A DNA stretch of 34,004 nucleotides from Gammaproteobacteria bacterium (lineage in GTDB: Bacteria; Pseudomonadota; Gammaproteobacteria; Pseudomonadales; Azotimanducaceae): contig VYDB01000041.1 of the NCBI GenBank assembly GCA_009843635.1, forward strand, positions 1 through 34,004. The letters are read 5' to 3'. Numbering within the stretch: position 1 is the first letter of the stretch; each line of letters opens with the position of its first letter. The position numbers and the translations under genes are program-made. Positions 16,674 through 25,606 of this stretch are shown piece by piece. The notes under the pieces were generated by a model, which saw nothing but the letters and a program-made list of their open reading frames with translations, did no database searches and had not been told where the DNA came from.

Positions 16674-17648
16674 CTAGAACACGGCCAGCGGATTGAGGGG
16701 AGCGCCCGTCCCGCCCTCAACGCGCAATGGCGCAGCAACAAACAAAAACTCCCATCTCTCATGCTTCAACGCCTCACTGGCCAGGGCATCGAGATCAAGA
16801 CTGTCCAGCACCGGCATGCCCAACCCGGCCAAGACCAGTTCATGGAGGGGAGCCTGCATGCCTTCAATTCCGGAGGGAATCACATCATTGCCCCCATCAG
16901 CGCCGAGAACAGCGACATCTCTTCGCTTCAGCCACTTGGCAACAGATGCATGCAAACCGGCAGCCCCATCGGTTAAGTGGCTGGGCCCAAGCTGCCGGGT
17001 GCGCTCCCACCGGCCGGTTCGGACCAGCAGCGCATCACCGGTGCCAATGGTGATGCCGGTTTTCGCCTCCCAAGCCTCAAGATCAGCCGCTGCAATGGCA
17101 TCGCCCAGCTCAAGAAAATCCACGCCACGAAACCAGGCCATGTCCACCAGCACGCCACGGGTGAAGATGCCATCCTTCATATTGTGGATGCCCAGTTTCC
17201 CTGAGCCGCTCAATCCGATGAAGTGAGCAGAGTAGCCGTTGTACAGTTTGCCTTGGTGGATGACGTGAGCCAATGCATCAATATGCGAATGTGTTGCGCC
17301 GTGATACTCAACTGCATATCTATCGGATGCAAAAGACTGGCTGCCAACGCGAGCCACAGAAGATGTGTGTTCAAAGGGATGCGGGTTGTAATCGCTCTTG
17401 ACCTTGTTGAGATCGAGCGACAGGGAAACGGTGATTCCGTGCCTCACCAAACCGGCAGCCTTTATCTTAACTTGCGGTGTAATGAGATTAAGGGTGCCAA
17501 GCTCATCATCCTTTCCCCAACGCCCCCAGTTGGATACCTCGTTGAACCATTGTTCAAATTGTTGCCTGCCAATCGTCTTGGGCCCAGGTTCTGCTGAGAT
17601 CGCATATAACGGAATGCAAGCTAGCGCAGCAATGATGACCTTAATCAT
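16674..17648 (-). CDS. Cyclase family protein (kynurenine-formamidase-like), probably secreted
   Basis: Putative metal-dependent hydrolase of the cyclase family (PF04199), 324 aa. YHGATHSHIDALAHV contains His116, His120, His122, Asp124 and His128, fitting the family HxxTHxDxxxH metal motif. Residues 1-19 (MIKVIIAALACIPLYAISA) look like a signal peptide with cleavage before EPG, so the enzyme may act in the periplasm although its operon partners are cytoplasmic. Its ATG overlaps the ligase copy 2 stop as ATGA. Such enzymes hydrolyse amides, esters or cyclic ketones; the substrate here is unknown. The cysteine at position 11 does not sit in a convincing lipobox. Confidence 0.86.
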   Translation of the reverse strand: MIKVIIAALACIPLYAISAEPGPKTIGRQQFEQWFNEVSNWGRWGKDDELGTLNLITPQVKIKAAGLVRHGITVSLSLDLNKVKSDYNPHPFEHTSSVARVGSQSFASDRYAVEYHGATHSHIDALAHVIHQGKLYNGYSAHFIGLSGSGKLGIHNMKDGIFTRGVLVDMAWFRGVDFLELGDAIAAADLEAWEAKTGITIGTGDALLVRTGRWERTRQLGPSHLTDGAAGLHASVAKWLKRRDVAVLGADGGNDVIPSGIEGMQAPLHELVLAGLGMPVLDSLDLDALASEALKHERWEFLFVAAPLRVEGGTGAPLNPLAVF

Positions 17649-19324
17649 GCCTGCGCCGCCTGGGCACGCAGCACCTTCTTGTCGACCTTGCCCACCGCCG
17701 TCAGGGGTATCGCATCCACCAAGTGGACGATCTTAGGCACCTTATAGGGTGCCATTTCAACTCGGCAGAACTCGAGAATTTCCGCTCGAACCTGGTCGGA
17801 GCCCAACTGTTTCGCCTCCGGCGTTAACTCCACGTACAGGTTTACGACCTCACTACCAGGCCGGTTCAGGTCAGGGCTGCCAATCAGCGCGGAACAGGCA
17901 ATGAAGTCGAGTGCCGACAGCTTGTCTTCCACTTCCACTGAAAATACCTTGAAGCCACTGACGATGATCATGTCCTTGGCCCGGTCCTTGAGATAAATGT
18001 AGCCCTCTTCGTCCATGGTCCCCACGTCACCCGTGTACATCCAGGTTTTGCCATGCCACTCGCGCAGTGAATTGGCGCTTTCATCAGGTCGATTGCGATA
18101 GCCTTTCATCAAGCAAGGACTCGAAGCGATGATCTCCCCCGCTTCCCCATAGGGCAATTCCCGCGTGCCGGTTTCGACGTCAACAATGCGCACATCCACG
18201 GTAGGCAGCGGCATGCCCACCGATTCCGGCTTGCACCGCTGCGGCGGGTTGACCACGAGTGTTGGTCCTGCCTCCGTCATGCCATAGCCGTCCGAAAGCA
18301 CAGTGCCCTTCAGCATACGCTCGATGCGCTTCCGATCTTCTCCGGTGATTGGCGCCGCTCCGGTCTGTGCGCTCTTTAGATGGGAAAAGTCGATCTCCGC
18401 ACTCAGGGGGTGATCAGCAATCATCTGGTAGAGCGTCGGCACCGCCGCCAGTCGCGTCGGCGGGAAATCGACCATCTGCTGACAGAAGTGGTCCAAGTCC
18501 CGCCCATCGGGAATCAACAATGACCGGGCCCCAGCCGTGAGCGCGATGAGCATCAGTGACACGCCAGCAACATGGAACAGCGGGAACGCACTGGCCACGG
18601 TTTCCGCTGCCACTTCCCATGGGCGGTAAATGTTGAAGATGGCCATGTGGTACATGATGGCGCGAAGGGTCAACATGGCACCCTTAGGCTTTCCCGTCGT
18701 GCCTCCGGTGTACTGGATCAGGAGGACGTGATCAGGGGGCAGGTCAACCTGTCGAAACTCAGAGCTTGCATTGGCGGTGAGCTCTAGGAAAGCCCTGCAG
18801 ACGACTGAGTCCGGGGCTGGCAATTCCAGGTCCGACGGTTGTCGAAGATCATCTGCACCCGTCACGATCACCGCCGTCACACAATCCGGGAGACCGCCGA
18901 GTGCATCAAGGGTGGGTTTCGCCAAGCTGTCGAGAGAAATCAGCACCTTGACGCTTGCGTCTTCAAGCTGGTGCGCCACTTCCGCAGGTGCCAGCAGAGG
19001 TGAGACCCCAGAACCCGTCGCCCCAAGCTTTGACAGCGCAACCAGGGCAATCACATATTGGGGAATGTTGGGCATGTGCAGACCCACCACATCATTGCGA
19101 CCAATACCTAGTGTCACCAGGCCATTGGCCAAGCGGTTGGATAACTCATTCAACTCCCGGTAGCAGATGTCCCGCTCGAAATACCGCAATGCACTGCTGT
19201 CCGCAATGGTCTGCGCATAAAGCTCCACAAACGTACCCGGGGGCCGGTCGTCAACCTCCGGAGGCTGGACGCCCAACTCCTCGTGAACGGCTAACCACGG
19301 GCCAGGCTGAAGTTGACCACTCAT
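17645..19324 (-). CDS. Acyl-CoA synthetase (AMP-dependent ligase), copy 2
   Basis: ANL-superfamily acyl-CoA ligase of 559 aa, first gene of the four-gene minus-strand operon. It has IQYTGGTTGKPKGAML, YGMTEAGP, GDVGTMDEEGYIYLKDRAKD and a C-terminal AVGKVDKKVLR with the catalytic lysine. ATG 19324 follows CGGAGG. Sequence on both sides of the pocket is very like copy 1, but around residues 225-270 it reads AFPLFHVAGVSLMLIALTAG, closer to the common acyl-CoA synthetase pattern. The four-base overlap with the cyclase gene implies coupling. It may be the ancestral copy, with copy 1 the diverged one. Confidence 0.9.
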   Translation of the reverse strand: MSGQLQPGPWLAVHEELGVQPPEVDDRPPGTFVELYAQTIADSSALRYFERDICYRELNELSNRLANGLVTLGIGRNDVVGLHMPNIPQYVIALVALSKLGATGSGVSPLLAPAEVAHQLEDASVKVLISLDSLAKPTLDALGGLPDCVTAVIVTGADDLRQPSDLELPAPDSVVCRAFLELTANASSEFRQVDLPPDHVLLIQYTGGTTGKPKGAMLTLRAIMYHMAIFNIYRPWEVAAETVASAFPLFHVAGVSLMLIALTAGARSLLIPDGRDLDHFCQQMVDFPPTRLAAVPTLYQMIADHPLSAEIDFSHLKSAQTGAAPITGEDRKRIERMLKGTVLSDGYGMTEAGPTLVVNPPQRCKPESVGMPLPTVDVRIVDVETGTRELPYGEAGEIIASSPCLMKGYRNRPDESANSLREWHGKTWMYTGDVGTMDEEGYIYLKDRAKDMIIVSGFKVFSVEVEDKLSALDFIACSALIGSPDLNRPGSEVVNLYVELTPEAKQLGSDQVRAEILEFCRVEMAPYKVPKIVHLVDAIPLTAVGKVDKKVLRAQAAQA

Positions 19325-19416
19325 CCTATTCCTCCGAACATCACTGGGACTGCACCTAGTTTTTCAGCATTATGGATCAGGGCGGTTCGACGCAGAACCA
19401 GCATAGATTCCCATGA

Positions 19417-19440
19417 TACACTTCTTGTTTCTTGCGTCAA
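19417..19440. promoter_or_regulatory. Candidate shared operator, site F
   Basis: TACACTTCTTG TTTCTTGCGTCAA matches the right part of site D (TACACTATTTTTATCTTGTGTCA) at about 18 positions. The minus-strand half-site is TTGACGCAAGAAA. The left arm is weak. It sits in the 195-bp divergent region between the ligase operon (ATG 19324) and the paired ACADs (ATG 19520); otherwise that region holds only the two ribosome binding sites. Confidence 0.42.
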
Positions 19441-19519
19441 TCTACCCCAGGTTCCACAACCGGTGGATGCCAGACACAATGCGCAAACCGCCTAAACCCT
19501 CCAATAGAGGATGTCTGTT

Positions 19520-20695
19520 ATGAATTTTGATCTACCCGAATCAGCAGAGCGGTTCCGGTCCGACCTTCGCAAGTTTCTGGATGAGGAATTGCCTGACTGG
19601 TGGACACATCTGTTCAATGTGGACGAGCGTGTGCCCGGATTTACCGTCGAGCTTTGCCGAAAACTTGCTGAACGGAATTGGTTGACCATGGCGTGGCCAA
19701 GGGAATTTGGCGGTCAGGATGCTGACATCTGGATGCGGATGGTTCTAAACGAAGAGATGCGTTACATCGGCGAGCCTCGCGGCTCACACTACATGTGCAT
19801 TAACTACATCGGACCGTTGATCATGCAGGTGGGTACACCGGAGCAGCGCGAGCGTTTTCTGAAACCCATGACTTCGGGCGATGCGCTTTGGTGTCAGGGT
19901 TTCTCAGAACCCGGTGCCGGTTCGGATCTCGCGGCGCTGCAAACGAAAGCCATCGACAATGGAAAATGCTTCGTCGTCAATGGCCAGAAGATCTGGACCA
20001 GCTATGCCACGCATGCCGAGTGGTGTCTGCTAATTGCTCGTTCAGACCCGGATTCGAAGCGGCACAAAGGTCTGTCGGTGTTTGCCTTGGACATGAAGTC
20101 ACCCGGGATCACCGTGCGGCCTATTGACTCGCTTGGCGGTCCTTCGGAAATCAATGAACTCTTCTTTGAGGATGTGGAGATTCCCTACGACTGCCTGCTG
20201 GGGCCGGTTCACGAAGGCTGGTCAGTGATTGTCAATGCACTGGCCAACGAACGCCTTGGCATCGCATTTCATGCCTATATCCTTGATCCGCTCGACAAGC
20301 TGCTTGAATACGTAAAGACCACTAAGGATGAAGATGGCCGGCTGCTCTCGGAAAAGCCATCGGTTAGAGCCGGGCTGGTCAGGATGCACGCTCGCTGGCG
20401 CGCAGCCAGGATGCTGTTTTATCGCGTGGCAGCGGATTTCGAACTGGGGAACACCGACGTGGTTGGCCCCGCAATCTCCAAGGTCTTCGCCTCCGAGGCC
20501 GCCATGTTCGCCGCTGATGTCGCCTTCAATACGCTGGGGCCAAAAGCGCAGCTCGGCGAATATGATGAGTCCGCGCCGCTTGCCGGTCTGGCCGTTAATC
20601 AGTGGGTTTACACCATTCCCACGTTGATCGCCGCAGGGACCAATGAGATTCAACGCAACATCATCGCCCAACGCGGGCTCGGCTTACCGAGATAA
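19520..20695 (+). CDS. Acyl-CoA dehydrogenase, catalytic-type subunit of a pair
   Basis: ACAD of 391 aa (MNFDLPESAERF). WCQGFSEPGAGSDLAALQTKA (124-144) is the flavin/substrate signature, followed by VNGQKIWTSYA and the terminal TNEIQRNIIAQRGLGLPR. The MCAD-type glutamate before GTNEIQ is alanine, while Glu244 in ANERLGIAF fits the isovaleryl-CoA dehydrogenase-type base. There is no RxQFG segment. ATG 19520 has GAGG 9 nt upstream; ATG 19511 is too close to that site. The next ACAD begins 10 nt after the stop with complementary features, as in alpha2beta2 steroid ACADs such as ChsE4-ChsE5. Confidence 0.89.
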   Translation: MNFDLPESAERFRSDLRKFLDEELPDWWTHLFNVDERVPGFTVELCRKLAERNWLTMAWPREFGGQDADIWMRMVLNEEMRYIGEPRGSHYMCINYIGPLIMQVGTPEQRERFLKPMTSGDALWCQGFSEPGAGSDLAALQTKAIDNGKCFVVNGQKIWTSYATHAEWCLLIARSDPDSKRHKGLSVFALDMKSPGITVRPIDSLGGPSEINELFFEDVEIPYDCLLGPVHEGWSVIVNALANERLGIAFHAYILDPLDKLLEYVKTTKDEDGRLLSEKPSVRAGLVRMHARWRAARMLFYRVAADFELGNTDVVGPAISKVFASEAAMFAADVAFNTLGPKAQLGEYDESAPLAGLAVNQWVYTIPTLIAAGTNEIQRNIIAQRGLGLPR

Positions 20696-20705
20696 GGAGC
20701 AGGCG

Positions 20706-21824
20706 ATGCAATTTCATCTCAATGAAACTCAAGCCATGCTACGGGATGGCGCACGGCGCCTTTTTTTTAATGAGTTCGACTCGGCACAGGCCCGCGCTGT
20801 CGAAGCAAGCGCCGATGGTTTCTCGCAGGAAAACTGGTCTCAACTGACGCGCCTCGGTTGGAATTCAGTCGCGCTGCCGGAGACGGCGGGTGGTGGCGGC
20901 CTGGGCGTGCTGGAACTCTGCGTGTTGGCAGAGGAGATGGGCCGCGCCGCCGCCTCAACGCCATTGCTCATCAGTTCGGGAGTGGCTGCCACCTGTCTCA
21001 AGCTAGTGCCCTCCCACCCGCTGGCGACGCAGCTCCTGAAAAGGCTTGCCAGCACAGACACTGTGATCACTGCAGCCCTGATCGATGAATCGGGGCGGGA
21101 TGAGCGAACCCCGCCAAGGCTCCTTCTACAGGAAGGCGGGAACAGCCTGCGGCTCTCCGGCATCAAGCAACTGGTGCCCTATGCCTCGATTGCGCGGGTG
21201 CTGCTAGTTTCAACTTCAACGGCGGATGGTCAGACAGCCATTGTTGCGATTGACCGCGAATCCCCCGGCCTTACCCTCAGGCGCAATCAGACGCTCGGCG
21301 CAGATCCCCTATTTGAGGTGCGATTCAGCGATGTCACGGTTGCTGACGACCGAGTCCTGGCACGTGGCCCTGCCGCCGTTGCGGCACTAAACAAAAGTCT
21401 TGAGGTCGCAACCGTTGTTGCGATGGCGGAGGCCGTCGGGTACTGCGAGGGGATCATTCGTCTTACTGTGGAACACGCAAAAGTCAGGGAACAGTTCGGG
21501 CAGGCCATAGGTGCCTTTCAGGCGGTCTCACATCCCTTGGCAGATATGCGCATCCAGACCGATGCCTGTCGCCTGCTGACCCTGGAGGCCGCCTGGCTTC
21601 TGGACCAAGGCAAGTCTGCAGAGCTTGAGATTGCATCGGCAAAGGTGCTAGCAAATGAAGCGATAGAGAAAATCGCAGTCGACGGGCACCGGCTGCACGG
21701 TGCCATTGGGTACTCGAAGGAACACGACGTGCAACTCTACACACGTCGAGCCAGGGCGTTCTGCGTGGCTTGGGGTGACACCGAGCGACAGATTGAGCGT
21801 GCCGCCGTCGCGCTTGGTCTCTAG
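20706..21824 (+). CDS. Acyl-CoA dehydrogenase, partner-type subunit of the pair
   Basis: ACAD of 372 aa. It has VREQFGQAIGAFQAVSHPLADM (from 260) and HRLHGAIGYSKEHDVQLYTRRA, both missing from its neighbour. The EPGAGSD signature is absent, and where the other ACADs have a catalytic ER this one has VAT (SLEVATVVAMAEAVG). It is therefore probably non-catalytic alone but completes the flavin site of a heteromer. AAGGAG overlaps the preceding stop and precedes ATG 20706 by 6 nt, so the two are translated together. It is the only subunit of this type in the window, against three of the catalytic type. Confidence 0.88.
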   Translation: MQFHLNETQAMLRDGARRLFFNEFDSAQARAVEASADGFSQENWSQLTRLGWNSVALPETAGGGGLGVLELCVLAEEMGRAAASTPLLISSGVAATCLKLVPSHPLATQLLKRLASTDTVITAALIDESGRDERTPPRLLLQEGGNSLRLSGIKQLVPYASIARVLLVSTSTADGQTAIVAIDRESPGLTLRRNQTLGADPLFEVRFSDVTVADDRVLARGPAAVAALNKSLEVATVVAMAEAVGYCEGIIRLTVEHAKVREQFGQAIGAFQAVSHPLADMRIQTDACRLLTLEAAWLLDQGKSAELEIASAKVLANEAIEKIAVDGHRLHGAIGYSKEHDVQLYTRRARAFCVAWGDTERQIERAAVALGL

Positions 21825-21844
21825 ATCGCCAATATGGCTCAAAA

Positions 21845-21868
21845 CTCACTATTTGTAACCTTGCGCAA
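21845..21868. promoter_or_regulatory. Candidate shared operator, site H
   Basis: CTCACTATTTGTAACCTTGCGCAA keeps the ACTATTTGTA core of sites B and C and ends in a variant half-site (TTGCGCAAGGTTA on the minus strand). It is 76 bp upstream of the amidohydrolase ATG at 21944. No left arm is evident. Confidence 0.35.
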
Positions 21869-21943
21869 AAAGGCAGCATGAGTTAATTTTGTGTTCGAAG
21901 GCCGAGACCCATGATTGAGCATTCGGTCACCTAAGGAGGACTT

Positions 21944-23068
21944 ATGACTTTCCCAATCATTTCAGCCGACTCGCACATCACCGAGGCACCGAACACCTAC
22001 CTCGACTACATCGACGCCAAGTGGCGCGACAAAGCTCCCCATATCGTTGACGCCGGTGAACGTGGTGACGTCTACGTGATCGACGGCATGAAAAGCACCA
22101 TCTCAATGGGTCTGGTGGCAGCCGCCGGGAAAAAGCCGGAGGAGTTTGCCCAAAGAACAAAGTTCGACGACCTCCACAGAGGAGGTTGGGACCCTGAAGC
22201 CCGCATGGCGGATCAGGATACTGACGGGGTGTCTGCCGAGGTGGTGTATCCAACCGTCGGCATGGTGGTGACCAATCATCCGGATTTTGAGTACAAGAAA
22301 GCCTGTTTCGATGCTTACAATCGCTGGCTTGCCGAGTACTGCGGTGCCCACCCGGATCGATTGCTTGGCTGCGGGCAAACCGCAATGCGCACGCCGCAAG
22401 AGGGTGTGGCTGACATGCATGCCATCAAGGCCGCAGGTCTGCGGGGCGTGATGATGCCGAACGTACCCGCTTTGGAGGACTACGACTCCGAGACGTACAA
22501 CCCCGTCTGGGAAGCCGCCATCGAGCTCGGGCTGCCGCTCAGCTTCCACATCGTCCCCGCGCGTGACCCCAACCAACGTGGCTCTCGCCTAAACGGTTTC
22601 CTCGGGGTCATCCGCTTCAACCAAGACATCATAGGCACGATGATCTTCGGCGGCGTTTTCGAGCGCTACCCGGCACTCCGGGTCGTCTGCGTCGAAGCGG
22701 ATGCGGGCTGGGTGCCTCACTACATGTACCGCATGGATCACGGCTATGAACGCCATCGCAACTGGATGGATCCGGGGGTACAACTGTCGAAGATGCCTTC
22801 TGAGTATTTCAGTGAAAACATCTACACTACCTTTCAGGATGACCATGTGGCGTTCAGGAGTGCTGACCAGATGAACTGGCGCCGGTTGCTGTGGGCGAGC
22901 GACTTCCCGCACAGCGATTCAACCTGGCCCTGGTCGCAAGATGTACTGACTGAGCAGACCGAAGGGCTTAGCGCGGAACAACTTGAGGGGATCCTCTCGG
23001 GCAATGTCGCTGAGCTTTACGGCATCGACCGCGAAACGCTGGTGCCTACCCATCGGCTTGCAAGCTAG
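21944..23068 (+). CDS. ACMSD-like amidohydrolase family protein
   Basis: Amidohydrolase_2 family protein of 374 aa. ISADSHITEAPNTYLDYID at the N-terminus includes metal-binding His11. His202 is in LSFHIVPARD, Glu251 in VCVEADAGWVPHYM, and Asp320 with His323 in LLWASDFPHSDSTWP. The reaction is expected to be metal-dependent hydrolysis or decarboxylation; the substrate is unknown. AAGGAGG four to five nt before ATG 21944 is one of the strongest ribosome sites here. It follows the ACAD pair by 119 bp with its own candidate operator and precedes a TetR gene. It shares family and metal pattern with the gene at 12574 but is not close in sequence. Confidence 0.88.
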   Translation: MTFPIISADSHITEAPNTYLDYIDAKWRDKAPHIVDAGERGDVYVIDGMKSTISMGLVAAAGKKPEEFAQRTKFDDLHRGGWDPEARMADQDTDGVSAEVVYPTVGMVVTNHPDFEYKKACFDAYNRWLAEYCGAHPDRLLGCGQTAMRTPQEGVADMHAIKAAGLRGVMMPNVPALEDYDSETYNPVWEAAIELGLPLSFHIVPARDPNQRGSRLNGFLGVIRFNQDIIGTMIFGGVFERYPALRVVCVEADAGWVPHYMYRMDHGYERHRNWMDPGVQLSKMPSEYFSENIYTTFQDDHVAFRSADQMNWRRLLWASDFPHSDSTWPWSQDVLTEQTEGLSAEQLEGILSGNVAELYGIDRETLVPTHRLAS

Positions 23069-23113
23069 CTGGAAGGTGAGTTTAAAACAACACTATAGTC
23101 TATGAGGGCCTCT

Positions 23114-23722
23114 ATGCCGAGAAAGCAAAATTCCCAGATCGCCTGGGGGAATGCGAAAGAGTCCAAGCGGGAGATCATCAACGCTGCAGCAAGATGCTTT
23201 GAACAGTACGGACCTCAGCGCACATCAATGGACGACATCGCAGAGGCTGCCGGAATCTCCCGCAAAACGCTCTACAGGATATTCAACGACCGCCCGAAAT
23301 TGATCCAAGCAATCCTGGAATCGAGATGGGCCACAATCGCAAAGAAGATACAGCGTCGGATTGCCAAGGCCACCTCCTTCGAAGAAGCCCTGCTAGAAGG
23401 TTCCGTCACCGCCGTCTCCGCCGCACGAAGCGACAAGCTGACCAACGACATCATTCACAAAGCAACAGACCATAACCTGGAGCAGTTCCTGCTGCGGGGC
23501 AATGAGCGAATCTACAAAGCCAATCAAGACATCTGGCTGACCGCCATCGAAGAAGCTCGACGAGAGGGAGCCATCAAGCCGCATCTCTCAAACGACCGGA
23601 TCATCGAGATTATTGCGAGCATACACGCTTTGCTGTTAATGCGTGATGACCCCCCAGTCAAACAAAGACCATTCCTGAAAGACGTACTGTTACCGGCAAT
23701 TACGGTTGCGCAGGAGGGTTGA
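23114..23722 (+). CDS. TetR-family transcriptional regulator, copy 1
   Basis: TetR-type repressor of 202 aa. The HTH is at about 35-58, with RTSMDDIAEAAGISRKTLYR then IFNDRPKLIQ; the rest is the helical ligand and dimer domain. I prefer ATG 23114 over ATG 23102 because GAGG precedes it by 6 nt and the resulting MPRKQN matches MARRKN of the second TetR at 32905. The recognition helix ISRKTLYR is identical in both, so both may read the operator repeated in this window. It heads an operon with the zinc alcohol dehydrogenase, whose frame touches its stop. The ligand is probably a pathway CoA ester or free acid (inference). Confidence 0.88.
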   Translation: MPRKQNSQIAWGNAKESKREIINAAARCFEQYGPQRTSMDDIAEAAGISRKTLYRIFNDRPKLIQAILESRWATIAKKIQRRIAKATSFEEALLEGSVTAVSAARSDKLTNDIIHKATDHNLEQFLLRGNERIYKANQDIWLTAIEEARREGAIKPHLSNDRIIEIIASIHALLLMRDDPPVKQRPFLKDVLLPAITVAQEG

Positions 23723-23757
23723 GCTTAAGAGGCAATCAACTCTGCGGGATCCCGACC

Positions 23758-24723
23758 ATGAAAGCGATCAAGATCGTTAACAGCTTGCCTCTATTCTCTG
23801 ATTGTGCGGAGCCCCAAGGCAGCGGCGTCCTGGTCCGCGTAGTCTCGAGTTCCATCTGTGGTACCGACCTCCACCTGTTACCAACGGGCATGTTGGAAGG
23901 GCTAATACCAGGTCACGAGTGTGCTGGCTACACGCCCGACGGAAAAGCCGTGGCAATCGAGCCGTTTCACTCCTGCGGCAGTTGCCTGGCTTGCGCAGAC
24001 GGCCTCATCGCGCATTGCCAAGCACAAGACTTGCCAACGGTGTCGGGCTTGACAAGGGATGGCGGCATGGCCGAATCGGTGCTCGTGCCGGAAGCCTCTC
24101 TGGTGGAGTTGCCCACGGGGTTAGATGTACGCATCGCTAATCTGGTTGAAACACTGGCAGTTTGTGTTCGAGGGTTTTCACGTTGCAGGCTGAATAGCAA
24201 AGACAAGGTGCTGGTGATTGGCGCTGGCTCGATTGGTCTGGGAAGTGCAGCCTGCCTGCAGGCACGGGGCATGGATTTTGCGGTCAAAGCGCGCTATCCA
24301 CACCAACAGGCCGCTGCCGAGCAGCTAGGCGCCAGCTTAAACGTCGGCGACGGCTACGACTTGGTGGTCGACGCTGTCGCCAATGAGAAATCGATGGAAG
24401 AAGCAGTCAATTGCGCAAAGCCCGATGGCCGTATTCTGCTATTGGGCAACTTCTGGGAGGCTACACCGATTGTGCCGGAGCTTTGTCAAAAGGAGCTCAC
24501 CGTCATCACTTCGATAGCTTACAAGTGCACGCAACCGAATCGCAGTTTTGTTGAAGCGGCGAGCATATTGTTCGAGCACCCTCACATCGCTGATGCAATG
24601 ATTACACATCGTTTTCCACTCGATGGCGCAGCGGAGGCATTCGCCACTGCGGCCGACAAAAACTCTGGGGCCATAAAGGTCACCTTTGATGTTGCGCCAG
24701 CAAGGAGGAGTGTCCGATGTTAA
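23758..24723 (+). CDS. Zinc-dependent alcohol dehydrogenase (MDR family)
   Basis: Medium-chain dehydrogenase of 321 aa. The catalytic zinc ligands are Cys34 (SSICGTDLH) and His53-Glu54 (PGHECAG). The structural zinc site is Cys73, Cys76, Cys79 and Cys87 (CGSCLACADGLIAHC). VLVIGAGSIGLGSA binds NAD(P). ATG 23758 gives a normal MDR start but has only a weak ribosome site; an upstream in-frame TTG at 23719 directly abuts AGGAGGG and is unlikely. The end overlaps the next gene by 7 nt. At 321 aa it is slightly short for the family. It may oxidise an alcohol made by the adjacent PhyH oxygenases. Confidence 0.87.
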   Translation: MKAIKIVNSLPLFSDCAEPQGSGVLVRVVSSSICGTDLHLLPTGMLEGLIPGHECAGYTPDGKAVAIEPFHSCGSCLACADGLIAHCQAQDLPTVSGLTRDGGMAESVLVPEASLVELPTGLDVRIANLVETLAVCVRGFSRCRLNSKDKVLVIGAGSIGLGSAACLQARGMDFAVKARYPHQQAAAEQLGASLNVGDGYDLVVDAVANEKSMEEAVNCAKPDGRILLLGNFWEATPIVPELCQKELTVITSIAYKCTQPNRSFVEAASILFEHPHIADAMITHRFPLDGAAEAFATAADKNSGAIKVTFDVAPARRSVRC

Positions 24724-25511
24724 CGGCGGCCCACAAAAGCAGCCTTGAGGAGCAAGGCTACTGCGTCATCGAGGACGTCCTGGATGCACCGAAAACCGTT
24801 GAAGTGCGCCATCGCCTAGTGGAAGCTGCGGCCGAGAGTGAGCGTAGAGGCATACCGACCTACATGGAGGGGCTGGACCCGAATCCGAATAATGTGCGCG
24901 TGTTCAATCTGCTCGATCTCGATCCGGTCTTTGTCGAGCTTATTTCTCATCCCGTAGCTTTGGAGGTCGCTTGCCACTTGCTCGACGATGACTTCGTCAT
25001 CTCCAACTTCACAGCCAACATCGCGAAACCAGGTAGTGGCTCGATGACAATTCACTCCGATCTTGCGCTCGTTCTACCTGAACCCTGGCACGCGCCCTGG
25101 AGCCTCAACGTGATCTGGTGCCTGGATGACGTTCGCGGCGAAAACGGAGGGACATTGTTCATGCCGGGCAGTCACTGCTTTGAGCGTAGGGAGGACGTTC
25201 CGGCAGACATGGCAGATAGGATGATCCCGCTTGAAGCCAAGGCGGGAAGTGTTGTTGCGATGGACGGGCGGATCTGGCACACGTCTGGCGCCAATAGGAC
25301 GCAAGACGAAGAACGAGCTCTGCTGTTCGGCTACTACAGTCGCTCCTTCATTCGACCGCAATGGAACTTCAACGTGGGGTTGTCGGAAGAAACCAAGGCA
25401 ACGCTCAGCCCCGATCTCACAGAATGGCTGGGCCTTGGCGTCGTGGCGAACACCAATGCCGGCCAGCAGGTTCAACTGAAAGGTAGGGACAAGGTAACTA
25501 ATCTGTTTTGA
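24717..25511 (+). CDS. Phytanoyl-CoA dioxygenase (PhyH) family protein, copy 1
   Basis: Fe(II)/2-oxoglutarate-dependent oxygenase of 264 aa. The iron facial triad is His113 and Asp115 (IHSDLAL) with His188 (RIWHTSG), and Arg194 in ANRT fits 2-oxoglutarate binding. PGSHCFER is a family landmark. AAGGAGGAG is 6 nt before the ATG, which lies inside the end of the alcohol dehydrogenase gene. PhyH proteins hydroxylate CoA esters or small free molecules, so hydroxylation feeding the adjacent dehydrogenase is a reasonable guess. A second PhyH follows, sharing the NVRVxNLL and VFVEL segments. Confidence 0.88.
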   Translation: MLTAAHKSSLEEQGYCVIEDVLDAPKTVEVRHRLVEAAAESERRGIPTYMEGLDPNPNNVRVFNLLDLDPVFVELISHPVALEVACHLLDDDFVISNFTANIAKPGSGSMTIHSDLALVLPEPWHAPWSLNVIWCLDDVRGENGGTLFMPGSHCFERREDVPADMADRMIPLEAKAGSVVAMDGRIWHTSGANRTQDEERALLFGYYSRSFIRPQWNFNVGLSEETKATLSPDLTEWLGLGVVANTNAGQQVQLKGRDKVTNLF

Positions 25512-25606
25512 CTTCAAGCCCACGCACACAACCAAGGTGAGAGAACGGGGATCGGAAACGTGATGGAACGCCGCACACGCACGGAGCATCGCTGTAGGGT
25601 GGTTGG

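Noticed and set aside
16693-17226. 177-codon plus-strand frame opposite the cyclase gene
   Set aside because: It is antisense to the conserved metal-binding cyclase gene and carries no recognisable motif.
25512-25606. Operator between the two PhyH genes (TGACTTCAAG)
   Set aside because: Only one half-site with a mismatch, no second arm and no core; it lies within an operon where a promoter is not needed.
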